Source of the DNA: an uncultured Saprospiraceae bacterium
GTDB taxonomy: Bacteria > Bacteroidota > Bacteroidia > Chitinophagales > Saprospiraceae
NCBI GenBank assembly: GCA_938022165.1
Contig: CALIEI010000014.1
Coordinates: 1-46,379, forward strand
Direction of reading: 5' to 3'
Length of the DNA: 46,379 nt
In this document: positions 8,420 through 16,064 of the stretch, one piece after another
Numbering within the stretch: position 1 is the stretch's first letter
Layout of the letters: each line of letters opens with the position of its first letter
Notes under the pieces: generated by a model
What the model was told of the DNA's origin: nothing
What the model saw: only the letters and a program-made list of their open reading frames with translations
Databases searched by the model: none
Position numbers and translations under genes: made by a program

Positions 8420-8652
8420 TGGATGAGGGGTAGAAGCGGTATGAAGTGCATACTAGGACTAATGAAGAAATAGCTGATGACGGATGAGCGAATGAGCGAA
8501 TACTAGTCAGCTATAAAGCAACATTCCCATGCGTTTTTCGCATGGGAATGTTGCTGTTTCTGAATAGTGCTAGGGTGTGCTGAATAGAAGCGGATGACCC
8601 GGTCGATATGTAGCGATTGCTTGGCGCGCTGAACATATCGGCAGCCCATCAG
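8420..8652 (+). repeat. Structured intergenic element E1 (E family)
   Basis: A GC-richer segment with nested hairpins: ATAGCTGA (8470-8477) with TCAGCTAT (8507-8514), a 17-bp perfect stem (8517-8533 with 8539-8555, loop TTTTT), and a 3' stem CGATATGT (8604-8611) with ACATATCG (8633-8640). The 3' stem is framed by GGATGACCCGGTC (8592-8604) and GGCAGCCCATC. It shares TACTAGGACTA (8451-8461) exactly with E2 and the 3' frame with E2 and E3. No open frame explains it. It fills most of the gap between two convergent genes. The strand is given in the orientation shared with E2 and E3; the true transcript direction is unknown. Confidence 0.6.
8517..8555. terminator. Perfect 17-bp stem-loop inside E1
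   Basis: The arms AGCAACATTCCCATGCG and CGCATGGGAATGTTGCT pair perfectly around a TTTTT loop. No T run follows on the plus strand, so it may be a structural part of E1 or a factor-assisted terminator for the convergent rbfA and permease genes, not a classic intrinsic terminator. Confidence 0.45.
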
Positions 8653-8654
8653 AA

Positions 8655-9914
8655 TTACTTCTTTGGAGGAATTGGACTACCATGAGGATCTTCTTTTGGG
8701 AAACCTAGCTTAGCATCTACTTCATCTAGCATGTCATCAGTAAGAAGGTGTTCAAATTTTTCTGCATCTTCATGTATTTGTTCTGCACTTAGTCCCATTT
8801 CATTAACTAGGTAAGTTTCCCAAAGTCTGTGGGCACGGATAAGCTTGTTGGCCATGTTTTCACCCGTTGGAGTCAATACTAAATTCGGTGTAAGTTTCAC
8901 CATTTGATTGGAAGACATTTTCTTGAGATTTTTTCTCAGAAGATTAGTGTTGTAGCCAAGTTGTTCTTGCAAATTTTTGAAAGTCAGATTTCCTTTTTGC
9001 TGCAATCTAAAAGCTTGCTTAAGAGTATCTTCCAAATGAATTTTATTGCGTAGATTTCTATTGCGCAGTGATTTAATAATCAACCCTTTTTTAGGTGAAA
9101 AGAAAACGGCAAGTGCATAAAAAATAGCTGCCATGACTGCCATCATTGGACCTGGCGTCAGATCAAGATAGATAGAGATTATCATCCCCGAAACAGCAGA
9201 AAGGAATCCTATCAATGCAGAGATGATTACAACCTTATGTAATTTATCAGAAAGCATAAGTGCAGTAGAGGCTGGTGTCACCAACATAGCTACTACCAAA
9301 ATAATACCTACGGCTCGAAGAGATGCTACGATCACAAAAGACAACATGAGCATTAGGAAATAATGGACCATCTTAACGGATATACCCATAGTTTCTGCGA
9401 TAACGGGTTGAAAAGTACTCACAAAAAGGTATCGATAGAAAAACAAAACACTCAGGATAACATAAAAACCTATACCAAGGAGAAGGTAGATATCTTCATC
9501 GTTGATCCCCATAATAGTACCTAATAAAAAATGCTCAAGGTCAAGATGTGCTCCACTTTTATTGAGGGTCGAAATGCCGATCACTCCTAAGGCAAACATG
9601 GTTGTAAATACAATACCAATAGCTGCGTCATTTTTAGTGCTTACATTGCTTTGGATCCAAGTAATTAATACTGCAGTAATCAAGCCCGCTACTACTGATC
9701 CAATAAAAAAGCCAATCGTAGTCATTCCCACTGTAACGAATGCCACCACTACGCCAGGAAGAATAGCGTGTGCAAGCGCATCTCCGATCAGGGCCATGTT
9801 TCTCAATACAACAAAACTGCCTAATAGACCGCAAGTAATACCTACCATAGAGGAAGCTATTAAAGCTCTGATGGCCCATTCTGCTGTAAAAAGTAATTCA
9901 ATAGTTTCAAACAT
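8655..9914 (-). CDS. Metal ABC transporter permease (ZnuB/MntB type) fused to a DtxR-like regulator module
   Basis: A 419-residue protein. Residues 1 to about 275 form the multi-helix ABC-3 permease for Mn/Zn/Fe (SSMVGITCGLLGSFVVLRNMALIGDALAHAILPGVV, then VGIILVVAMLVTPASTALML). From about residue 300 it continues as a cytosolic winged-helix (LTFKNLQEQLGYNTNLLRKNLKKM) and a DtxR/MntR-like metal-binding dimerisation domain (RAHRLWETYLVNEMGL...HEDAEKFEHLLTDDM...LGFPKEDPHGSPIPPK). The last motif is the DtxR-family metal-ligand region. This suggests a permease gated or regulated by its own metal sensor. It ends a minus-strand run after ppx (44-nt gap). ATPase and solute-binding protein genes are not next to it and must lie elsewhere. 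Similar fusions are known in Bacteroidota. Confidence 0.85.
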   Translation of the reverse strand: MFETIELLFTAEWAIRALIASSMVGITCGLLGSFVVLRNMALIGDALAHAILPGVVVAFVTVGMTTIGFFIGSVVAGLITAVLITWIQSNVSTKNDAAIGIVFTTMFALGVIGISTLNKSGAHLDLEHFLLGTIMGINDEDIYLLLGIGFYVILSVLFFYRYLFVSTFQPVIAETMGISVKMVHYFLMLMLSFVIVASLRAVGIILVVAMLVTPASTALMLSDKLHKVVIISALIGFLSAVSGMIISIYLDLTPGPMMAVMAAIFYALAVFFSPKKGLIIKSLRNRNLRNKIHLEDTLKQAFRLQQKGNLTFKNLQEQLGYNTNLLRKNLKKMSSNQMVKLTPNLVLTPTGENMANKLIRAHRLWETYLVNEMGLSAEQIHEDAEKFEHLLTDDMLDEVDAKLGFPKEDPHGSPIPPKK

Positions 9915-9958
9915 ATACCTGCAAATATCGGAATTAATTATGGAGTGTTCAATTTACT

Positions 9959-10876
9959 TTATATGTTAGATTCTATTGCTTCTTGTATCATTCCTTCCTT
10001 CATACTGTATTTAGTCACTACCATGTGCTTAAAGTCTTGGAGACCCCAAATAAATTCTATTAATAAAACGGCTACCACTATAAGGTCCACTCTGGATAAT
10101 GGAATATCCTTCATTTGCTTTCGTTCAGCTAATGTTTTAGTAACTATATTATCTATTAGTGATTTTAAGTTCTCGGTTTTGATAATGTTAGCGCTATCAG
10201 ATAGTTTTTCTTTTGGGAGAAGATTTTCTAAAACATCAAAGGTTCCAGATGCTCCAATTATATTTTTGGGCTTGAATTCAATCAGTTTATTAATTAAAAC
10301 TTGTAGAGATTTTTGAAGGTGCAGCTTTAGCTCATTGATTTGAATTAGGCTAATAGGTTCGTTGGTATGAAATTGATTTTTTAAAAGCGTGACACCAATT
10401 TTAAAGCTTTGAGCATAATGCATTTTATTTTGATCTGCTATAATGAATTCTACACTTCCGCCTCCAATATCCATAATCAGATCAGGAGCTTCACGAAAAG
10501 GGTAGCTGAGTTTAATGCCTTTAAATATAAGTTCAGCTTCTTTGTCACCAGAAATTTTTTCAATTAGAATCTTTGTTCTAGAATGTACATCTTTGATAAA
10601 TTGGCTTGCATTTTCTGCGTTGCGTATGGCTGATGTCCCATAAGCTATTACTTTTTTAATTTGGTGTTTTTCTATGAGTAGAGCAAACTCTTCCATAGCA
10701 ATTAGGCCTCTTTGATAAGCCTCAGCATCAATATTGAATAAGTTCTTAGCTCCAAGTTTTACGAAAAAACGTTTGCGAATTAGCTCATTAAATTTTTTTT
10801 CTATGCCGTCCCATTCTACAATAAGCAGATGAAATGTGTTAGTGCCTATATCTATTGCGGCTACTTTACTTGACAT
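9959..10876 (-). CDS. Ppx/GppA family phosphatase (exopolyphosphatase-like)
   Basis: A 305-residue protein of the actin-fold (ASKHA) Ppx/GppA family, which hydrolyses polyphosphate or pppGpp. The phosphate-1 loop AAIDIGTNTFHLLI (6-19), the TSAIRNAENA region (81-90) and the phosphate-2 loop DIGGGSVEFI (136-145) are intact. It has the short ~300-residue form without the extra C-terminal HD-like domain of E. coli Ppx, which is usual in Bacteroidota. It begins 11 nt after the lipoprotein gene, so the two are probably cotranscribed. The sequence does not decide between polyphosphate and pppGpp as substrate. Confidence 0.9.
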   Translation of the reverse strand: MSSKVAAIDIGTNTFHLLIVEWDGIEKKFNELIRKRFFVKLGAKNLFNIDAEAYQRGLIAMEEFALLIEKHQIKKVIAYGTSAIRNAENASQFIKDVHSRTKILIEKISGDKEAELIFKGIKLSYPFREAPDLIMDIGGGSVEFIIADQNKMHYAQSFKIGVTLLKNQFHTNEPISLIQINELKLHLQKSLQVLINKLIEFKPKNIIGASGTFDVLENLLPKEKLSDSANIIKTENLKSLIDNIVTKTLAERKQMKDIPLSRVDLIVVAVLLIEFIWGLQDFKHMVVTKYSMKEGMIQEAIESNI

Positions 10877-10887
10877 AGAAGCTATAA

Positions 10888-11373
10888 TTATTTACCAAGA
10901 CCACCCGCTTGTTTAAAGACATTTTGGAAGTGTGCTACACCGTCTGGAGTTATATTATTGGCATAGAGTCTTTTATTGTTCTTCATAAAAATGAAATGTT
11001 GACATTCATTGGAAAAAAATATTTCAGCTTCAATTTCTGTTTCTCCATTAATTTCATAAAATACTCTTCCAATGGGTTTGCATGGTTTGTCCAAGACTGG
11101 GACACCTTGTGAAACATGAGTAAGCGTTTGTTTAATGCTGCCATCATTGTTCATACTCATGCTAAAGTTAGAATCGTAGAATAAGTAATCTACGTAGTCA
11201 CATTTATCATACAACTTTTGAAGAAGTGCTAAAGGTACTGAAGGTAATTTTTCAATATTAGAATTTGTTACTTTAGCAGGAGGTGCTGCTGATTTTTCAG
11301 TAGAGGAATTTACATTCTTGTCACATGAAAAAAGCAAAATGAAAAAGCATGAAAGTAAAAAGTAATATTTCAA
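10888..11373 (-). CDS. Hypothetical lipoprotein
   Basis: A 161-residue protein with a lipoprotein signal (MKYYFLLSCFFILLFSCDK, lipid-modified cysteine C17), then a Ser/Ala/Pro linker and a compact domain of about 115 residues beginning near LPSVPLALLQKLYDKCDYVDYLF. I recognise no family. The domain contains further cysteines that could pair in the periplasm. It lies between the OMP gene (23-nt gap upstream) and ppx (11-nt gap downstream), so it is likely part of one transcript. The downstream neighbours are phosphatase and transporter functions, but no role can be assigned from that. Confidence 0.7.
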   Translation of the reverse strand: MKYYFLLSCFFILLFSCDKNVNSSTEKSAAPPAKVTNSNIEKLPSVPLALLQKLYDKCDYVDYLFYDSNFSMSMNNDGSIKQTLTHVSQGVPVLDKPCKPIGRVFYEINGETEIEAEIFFSNECQHFIFMKNNKRLYANNITPDGVAHFQNVFKQAGGLGK

Positions 11374-11396
11374 AATAGTTTGATTTAGTTGAGATG

Positions 11397-12017
11397 TTAA
11401 AACATATAAAGTGCGTGAAAAGATAGGTTGAAAGCAGAAAGTGAATCAATGGCACCTCCATTATCAATATTTTCTTGCGTATTTCTATAAAGACGAATCA
11501 ATGACCTGTTATATCTAACTGTTAGTCCAAAATTTTTATTAACAAAGTAAGTAGCGCCTCCTAAAATACTCAAATCATTTTCTCTCCACAGGTCAATAAA
11601 TCTAGAATTGTCAATACCGCCATTATCTAACTCAGCATTAACTAACCTACCATAGCTCAAACCACCGTGAAAATGCAGTCGAAAATAATCTTCAGATTCC
11701 CAATCTTTTAAACTGATTATTATTGGGACAGAGACATAGTCTGTTTTATAAGTTACTTGAGGTGTTCCATCAATATTTGAAGCTTCTTTTGCTCCTCGTT
11801 GGCTATATTGTATTTCTAAACTTAGGTCCATTTTCTCCTTTAAATTGACCGAAATCTTTAGACCTCCTTCTAAGCCAGGTTTGTTGAACCCCGCACTGTC
11901 GTCTCCATTAATTTGACTAGCTGTCAAGCCTACAAACGCACCAGCTTTGAAGGTTTGAGAATTAGCTACACAACTAAAAAATAAGAGAAAAATGACTAGA
12001 GTTGGACTTTTGAACAT
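11397..12017 (-). CDS. PorT-family outer-membrane beta-barrel protein
   Basis: A 206-residue protein with a signal peptide (MFKSPTLVIFLLFFSCVANSQ) and the alternating pattern of an eight-stranded barrel of the 'OMP beta-barrel 2 / PorT family' type: FKAGAFVGLTASQINGDDSAGFNKPGLEGGL, LSLEIQYSQRGAKE, TDYVSVPIIISLKDW, FHGGLSYGRLVNAE, LSILGGATYFVNKNFGLTVRYNRSL, and a C-terminal FHALYMF ending in phenylalanine. The function of these small barrels is mostly unknown; this one is too divergent to be called PorT itself. It is the first gene of the minus-strand run with the lipoprotein, ppx and permease genes. The P-family repeat at 12065-12108 lies just upstream, in its probable promoter region. Confidence 0.8.
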   Translation of the reverse strand: MFKSPTLVIFLLFFSCVANSQTFKAGAFVGLTASQINGDDSAGFNKPGLEGGLKISVNLKEKMDLSLEIQYSQRGAKEASNIDGTPQVTYKTDYVSVPIIISLKDWESEDYFRLHFHGGLSYGRLVNAELDNGGIDNSRFIDLWRENDLSILGGATYFVNKNFGLTVRYNRSLIRLYRNTQENIDNGGAIDSLSAFNLSFHALYMF

Positions 12018-12064
12018 AGTAATAAGATACTTTAGATTTAATATTTTTTATAGCTTTACAGTGG

Positions 12065-12108
12065 TTGAGTCTACTCTGAAAATTATCTACTTTTCGGAGT
12101 GGTCACAT
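12065..12108. repeat. Short palindrome P2, apparent deletion derivative of P1
   Basis: GTTGAGTCTACTCTGAA at the left and CTTTTCGGAGTGGTCACA at the right correspond to the two ends of P1 (GTTGAGTCCACTCCGGA and CTTTCCGAAGTGGACTCACA), with only about 10 bases between them. It lies in the divergent gap between the OMP gene and the 91-aa gene, where it could affect either promoter. Confidence 0.5.
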
Positions 12109-12170
12109 AATTTAATAATAACGTTTCAATTTGCTATTATTATTGATCGTTAGACTTTAAAAAGTAATAG

Positions 12171-12446
12171 ATGTTCAAATATAACAGAAACAATTTAAAG
12201 AAATTAGAAACTATTTTTGAATTATCAGGATTCATCATTCGATATGAAAGAGGAACTTTCAAAAGTGGGTACTGTATGGTTGAAAACAATAATATCATTG
12301 TCATCAATAAGTTTTTTGATGTGGAAGGAAGAATTAACACCTTGCTTGAAATTGAACAACGTATTACTATTCAAGAGGATAACCTAGATGAGAAAAGCAT
12401 GGAGTTCTACCAAAAGATATCCAGTTTAGATCCAGCCCTATCTTAA
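12171..12446 (+). CDS. Small conserved hypothetical protein
   Basis: A 91-residue soluble protein (MFKYNRNNLKKLETIF...). From memory it matches a small Bacteroidota-conserved family with the pattern NLKKLE..F...GF.IRYE.G.F.SGYC.VE....IVINKFFD.EGRI..LLEI. No catalytic motif, signal peptide or membrane segment is visible, and the single cysteine is in SGYCMVE. The gene is followed after 6 nt by a metallo-beta-lactamase-fold hydrolase gene, almost certainly in the same transcript. A shared role is likely but undefined. Confidence 0.8.
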   Translation: MFKYNRNNLKKLETIFELSGFIIRYERGTFKSGYCMVENNNIIVINKFFDVEGRINTLLEIEQRITIQEDNLDEKSMEFYQKISSLDPALS

Positions 12447-12452
12447 TTTATT

Positions 12453-13235
12453 TTGAATAACAAGTGTATATTTTTGGGTACTGGAACTTCACAAGGAATT
12501 CCCTTCATAGGATGCTCATGTGAAGTTTGCAAATCTACCGATCTTAGAGACGCTCGTCTCAGATCATCAATTCTACTCCAATTAGGAGATGTAAACATCG
12601 TAATCGATACAGGGCCAGATTTTAGACAGCAAATGTTGAGAAATAAGGTGGAGCATCTGAATGCTATTTTTATCACACATGAACACAATGACCATATTGC
12701 TGGATTGGATGATATCAGACCTTTCAATTTCAAGCAAAAGGAGTCTATGCCTATTTATACTTCACAGCGAGTTGCTAATGAATTGAAAAAGAAGTTTGAC
12801 TATATTTTTGAAGAAGAAAAGTATCCAGGTGCACCAAGTGTTAGTATTAATTTGATAAGCGAAAAGACTTTTAGCGTTAATGGATTTTTAATTGAACCAA
12901 TTCATTATCATCATGGGCATGTTCCAGTTCTAGGATTTAGGGTAGGTGATCTGGCATATTTAACTGACATAAAAACTATAGAAAAAAACCAGGAAGCAAA
13001 ATTGAAAGGCGTAAATACGCTGATTGTTAGTGCTTTGCACCAAAAAGAGCACCATTCGCATTTTAATTTACAAGAAGCATTATCTTTTATAGAAAAGGTG
13101 AATGCCAAACAATCATTTTTAACACATATAAGCCATAGAATGGGGACTTTTAATGACGCGTCTAAACTACTCCCAAATGGTGTGCAGATTGCGTATGATG
13201 GACTAGAAGTAGATATTAGTTTGCAAATTGATTAA
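12453..13235 (+). CDS. Metallo-beta-lactamase-fold hydrolase, PhnP-like
   Basis: A 260-residue metal-dependent hydrolase. It opens with the PhnP/LipB-type signature FLGTGTSQGIPFIGCSCEVC and carries the metal motif THEHNDHIAGLDDIRPF (HxHxDH). Further likely ligands are HYHHGHVPVLGFRVG, YLTDIKTIE and the C-terminal THISHRMG. Family members are phosphodiesterases, for example on cyclic phosphates. The start codon is TTG at 12453, directly before NNKCIFLGTG; no ATG is suitably placed. It follows the 91-aa gene at 6 nt. Confidence 0.88.
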   Translation: MNNKCIFLGTGTSQGIPFIGCSCEVCKSTDLRDARLRSSILLQLGDVNIVIDTGPDFRQQMLRNKVEHLNAIFITHEHNDHIAGLDDIRPFNFKQKESMPIYTSQRVANELKKKFDYIFEEEKYPGAPSVSINLISEKTFSVNGFLIEPIHYHHGHVPVLGFRVGDLAYLTDIKTIEKNQEAKLKGVNTLIVSALHQKEHHSHFNLQEALSFIEKVNAKQSFLTHISHRMGTFNDASKLLPNGVQIAYDGLEVDISLQID

Positions 13236-13315
13236 GATTGATTAGCTTAGTTAAAGGGAATAATAGAAACAGATTGTGCTTATTACTCGTTTAGTGTAAT
13301 AGACAATTTTTCCCT

Positions 13316-13323
13316 TAAATTTG
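13316..13323 (+). promoter_or_regulatory. -7 box TAAATTTG upstream of porP/sprF
   Basis: An exact match to TAnnTTTG, 41 nt before the ATG. No clear TTG lies 17-23 nt upstream. An imperfect inverted repeat (TTAAAGGGAA at 13251-13260 and TTCCCTTAA ending next to the box) surrounds the region. Confidence 0.4.
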
Positions 13324-13364
13324 AGTTATTCTAATACACTTTAACTTAATAAAATCCTTGCTGG

Positions 13365-14339
13365 ATGAATAAACTCTTTACTTTATTTATTTGCTTAATC
13401 ACCTGCAGCTTAAGTGCCCAGCAAACACCGCAGAGCTCATTATACAATTTTAATATTTATGAATTTAATCCTGCATTAGCTGGAATAGATAATAATCTTT
13501 CGATAAACGGAGATATTAGAAGTCAATGGGCTGGGATAGTTGGTGCTCCGTTAACCCAATCGCTAAACGCCCATGTTCCCGTTTATATAACAAATGGAGG
13601 TTTTGGTGTATCACTAAGAAATTTCACTGCAGGGGTGTCTCAAAATATACAAGCTGCTTTGAGCTACAATCAGATAATTCAGATAAATGAAAAAGCAAGA
13701 TTGTCATTTGGTGTTAGCGGAGGAATTATGCAGCATAGTTTTAATGGGTCTGAGCTACTTACACCAGAAGGAAACTATGAACTACCAGGGATAGATCATA
13801 ATGATCAACAATTATCAGAGTTTGATGGGAATGGAACAGCACCAATATTAAGTGCTGGTATAATTCTGGAGTATGAAAATCTAAGAGTTGGTATATCAGG
13901 AGACAATTTGTTAGAATCTCAATTGAGCGTCAATAGTATTCAAGATGATGTGTTTTTTAACCAAATTAGGCACTATTATGGTTATGTATCATACAGATTG
14001 GATTTAAATAATGATTTGAGTCTTACGCCTTCTGTTTTGGTTAAGGCTGAAAATGCTGAAATACAGGCTGATTTCAACGTTTTTGCCGAATTAAATGAGA
14101 AATTTGTTTTTGGTGTTTCATATAGAGGATATAGTAATATATCTACAGATGCCTTGGTTTTTCAAGGCGGATTTCGTCTAAGCAGCACGCTTTCACTGAA
14201 ATACGCTTATGACTTTGGACTATCTGAAATTAGGACTGTAAACAACGGCAGTCATGAGATTCTTATTAGTTATGACATTGCTACGAACTTTGGAAAGGGC
14301 ACTCCTCCAGAGATTATCTATAATCCAAGATTTTTATAG
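13365..14339 (+). CDS. Type IX secretion system membrane protein, PorP/SprF family
   Basis: A 324-residue outer-membrane beta-barrel with a signal peptide (MNKLFTLFICLITCSLSAQ). The family signature follows at once: QTPQSSLYNFNIYEFNPALAGIDNNLSINGDIRSQWAGIVGAPLTQSLNAHVPV, then GGFGVSLRNFTAGVSQNIQAALSYNQII. PorP/SprF proteins are OM partners of the type IX translocon and of particular cargo or type-B sorting-domain proteins. It lies directly upstream of gldK with 230 bp between, a common order in Bacteroidota. That gap has its own promoter-like boxes, so the two may be separately controlled. As several paralogs are usual in a genome, I do not assign porP strictly. Confidence 0.92.
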   Translation: MNKLFTLFICLITCSLSAQQTPQSSLYNFNIYEFNPALAGIDNNLSINGDIRSQWAGIVGAPLTQSLNAHVPVYITNGGFGVSLRNFTAGVSQNIQAALSYNQIIQINEKARLSFGVSGGIMQHSFNGSELLTPEGNYELPGIDHNDQQLSEFDGNGTAPILSAGIILEYENLRVGISGDNLLESQLSVNSIQDDVFFNQIRHYYGYVSYRLDLNNDLSLTPSVLVKAENAEIQADFNVFAELNEKFVFGVSYRGYSNISTDALVFQGGFRLSSTLSLKYAYDFGLSEIRTVNNGSHEILISYDIATNFGKGTPPEIIYNPRFL

Positions 14340-14366
14340 TTTATTTGGCTATTTTTAGACTAATAT

Positions 14367-14401
14367 TTTGTCAATGGGCGATTAAAATTAGATTAATTTT
14401 G
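14367..14401 (+). promoter_or_regulatory. Candidate promoter of gldK
   Basis: TTTG at 14367-14370 and TAATTTTG at 14394-14401, with a 23-nt spacer, fit the Bacteroidota consensus. It implies a leader of about 160 nt before gldK. Confidence 0.45.
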
Positions 14402-14502
14402 AAATTAGATAATACAATGAATAATCTACCGTTAAAATCATCACAAAACGATAAAACAAGGCGACTTTATATAATTGTTTGAAATTTTGTTTTGTATTCA
14501 TA

Positions 14503-14526
14503 AAGAGACTATATTTACGGTCTCTT
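14503..14526 (+). promoter_or_regulatory. Stem-loop in the gldK leader
   Basis: AAGAGAC (14503-14509) and GTCTCTT (14520-14526) form a 7-bp stem with a 10-nt loop, 43 nt before the gldK ATG. It could be an RNA hairpin or a protein-binding palindrome. No T run follows. Confidence 0.35.
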
Positions 14527-14569
14527 AAACTTATCTATAATAAAAAGAAAGGTATAAATCCGGGTGTTA

Positions 14570-15850
14570 ATGAAAAAGTTTATAAATAATATCGCTGTTT
14601 TAGGTCTTTTCGCTATTCTCTTTTCTTGTGGAGGTGGTGGGAATGATACTGGACAACTTGTTGGTGCATTTGATAGGCCAACATGGAAAGGAATAAATCC
14701 ATACGGGATGGTATATGTGCCATCTGGTACCTTGCATATTGGTCCTGGTGATCAAGATGTAAGCAATACCTACGTCCAAAGAGCAAAATCTATTTCTATA
14801 AATGGATTTTATATGGATGATACAGAAATCACCAACAATGAGTATCGTCAATTTATTGAATACATCAGAGATTCAATTGCACATACTTATCTAGACAATT
14901 TTTATGAAGATGAAGACGGTAATCAATATATTGATTACGAGTATGAAATCGATTGGTCTGATGAAACGCTAGATGATCTATTCTACCAAGGAGAAGATAA
15001 ATTTTCTAATGGTAAAGAAATCATAGCTAATAAGCTTTTATTTGAATATGCATGGTTCGATTGGAGAAGAGCTGCTTCAGATAATAGCGACTGGCAAAGA
15101 GTCCAAAAGGAAGGAGGAACTTCTAGAGGTGACTATATTAACAGAGATGAAGTAGTAGTATATCCTGATACTTTATGTTGGATCAGAGATTTTGCTTATT
15201 CATATAATGAGCCTATGACTAGAAATTATTTTTGGCACCCAGCATACGATGATTATCCAGTAGTAGGGGTTAACTGGAAGATGGCTAAGGCTTTCTGCCA
15301 TTGGAGAACTCAATTGTGGGATAGCTATCAATCAGTAAGAGGAGATGGAATCAATTCTGAAGACTTTAGATTGCCAACTGAACACGAATGGGAATATGCA
15401 GCTAGAGGTGGTCACGAATCATCTCCATTTCCTTGGGGAGGTTACTATCTAAGAAATGCTAAAGGTTGTTTATTAGCAAACTTTAAGCCTGGAAGAGGTA
15501 ATTATCCTGAAGATGGCGGGCTTTACACAGTAAAAGCAGACGCTTATTTCCCTAACGATTTCGGATTGTACAATATGGCTGGAAACGTTTCTGAATGGAC
15601 AGAAACTTCATATCATGAAAATGCATACAGCTTTTTACATGATTTGAATCCTGATTTAAGATATGATGCATCTGATGATGAAGATTCAGAATTCAGCAAG
15701 AGAAAAGTAATTAGAGGAGGATCATGGAAAGATATAGGATTCTTCCTTCAAACAGGTACAAGACACTGGGAATTCCAAGATACTACAAAATCATACGTTG
15801 GTTTTAGATCAGCGCTTACTTTCTTAGGGAGATCATTAAATGACTTCTAG
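14570..15850 (+). CDS. gldK: GldK/PorK, outer-membrane ring lipoprotein of T9SS
   Basis: A 426-residue lipoprotein (MKKFINNIAVLGLFAILFSCGGGG, lipidated C20) that with GldN forms the periplasmic ring attached to the outer membrane in the type IX secretion/gliding machine. The body is a formylglycine-generating-enzyme-like (sulfatase-modifying) fold: GMVYVPSGTLHIGPGDQD, MDDTEITNNEYRQF, FRLPTEHEWEYAARGG, PFPWGG, NMAGNVSEWTET, VIRGGSWKD and a final GFRSAL. This is the standard GldK layout; catalytic FGE activity is not expected. An in-frame GTG two codons upstream is possible, but the ATG at 14570 starts the signal peptide directly. It is followed by a strong hairpin before gldL. Confidence 0.95.
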   Translation: MKKFINNIAVLGLFAILFSCGGGGNDTGQLVGAFDRPTWKGINPYGMVYVPSGTLHIGPGDQDVSNTYVQRAKSISINGFYMDDTEITNNEYRQFIEYIRDSIAHTYLDNFYEDEDGNQYIDYEYEIDWSDETLDDLFYQGEDKFSNGKEIIANKLLFEYAWFDWRRAASDNSDWQRVQKEGGTSRGDYINRDEVVVYPDTLCWIRDFAYSYNEPMTRNYFWHPAYDDYPVVGVNWKMAKAFCHWRTQLWDSYQSVRGDGINSEDFRLPTEHEWEYAARGGHESSPFPWGGYYLRNAKGCLLANFKPGRGNYPEDGGLYTVKADAYFPNDFGLYNMAGNVSEWTETSYHENAYSFLHDLNPDLRYDASDDEDSEFSKRKVIRGGSWKDIGFFLQTGTRHWEFQDTTKSYVGFRSALTFLGRSLNDF

Positions 15851-15863
15851 GAACATAAAATAC

Positions 15864-15898
15864 AAGAAGGGAAATCTTACTGATTTCCCTTCTTATAT
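15864..15898 (+). terminator. Terminator-like hairpin between gldK and gldL
   Basis: AAGAAGGGAAATC (15864-15876) and GATTTCCCTTCTT (15882-15894) pair perfectly over 13 bp with a 5-nt loop, followed by ATATTTTATT. The weak T tail suggests a partial terminator or an mRNA stabiliser that could set gldK levels apart from gldLMN. Confidence 0.6.
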
Positions 15899-15949
15899 TT
15901 TATTACCACCAACTTTCAACGAAATTTTATAGTGAATTCCTCCGACTAA

Positions 15950-15983
15950 GCAACCGTGAAATGTAACTTTTCACTCTAGTTGC
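15950..15983 (+). promoter_or_regulatory. Inverted repeat upstream of gldL
   Basis: GCAAC(C)GTGAAA and TTTCAC(TCTA)GTTGC form an interrupted hairpin about 80 nt before the gldL ATG. It could be a leader structure or an operator. A near-match to the promoter consensus (TTG at about 15980, then TAAAATTTTG) lies just downstream, but its -7 box is one or two bases too long. Confidence 0.3.
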
Positions 15984-16064
15984 GTTATTAGTTTTAGGTG
16001 CTCTAAAATTTTGAGTAACTATTTATTTACCAATATATTATCTAACATTCTAAATTGAATAAAA

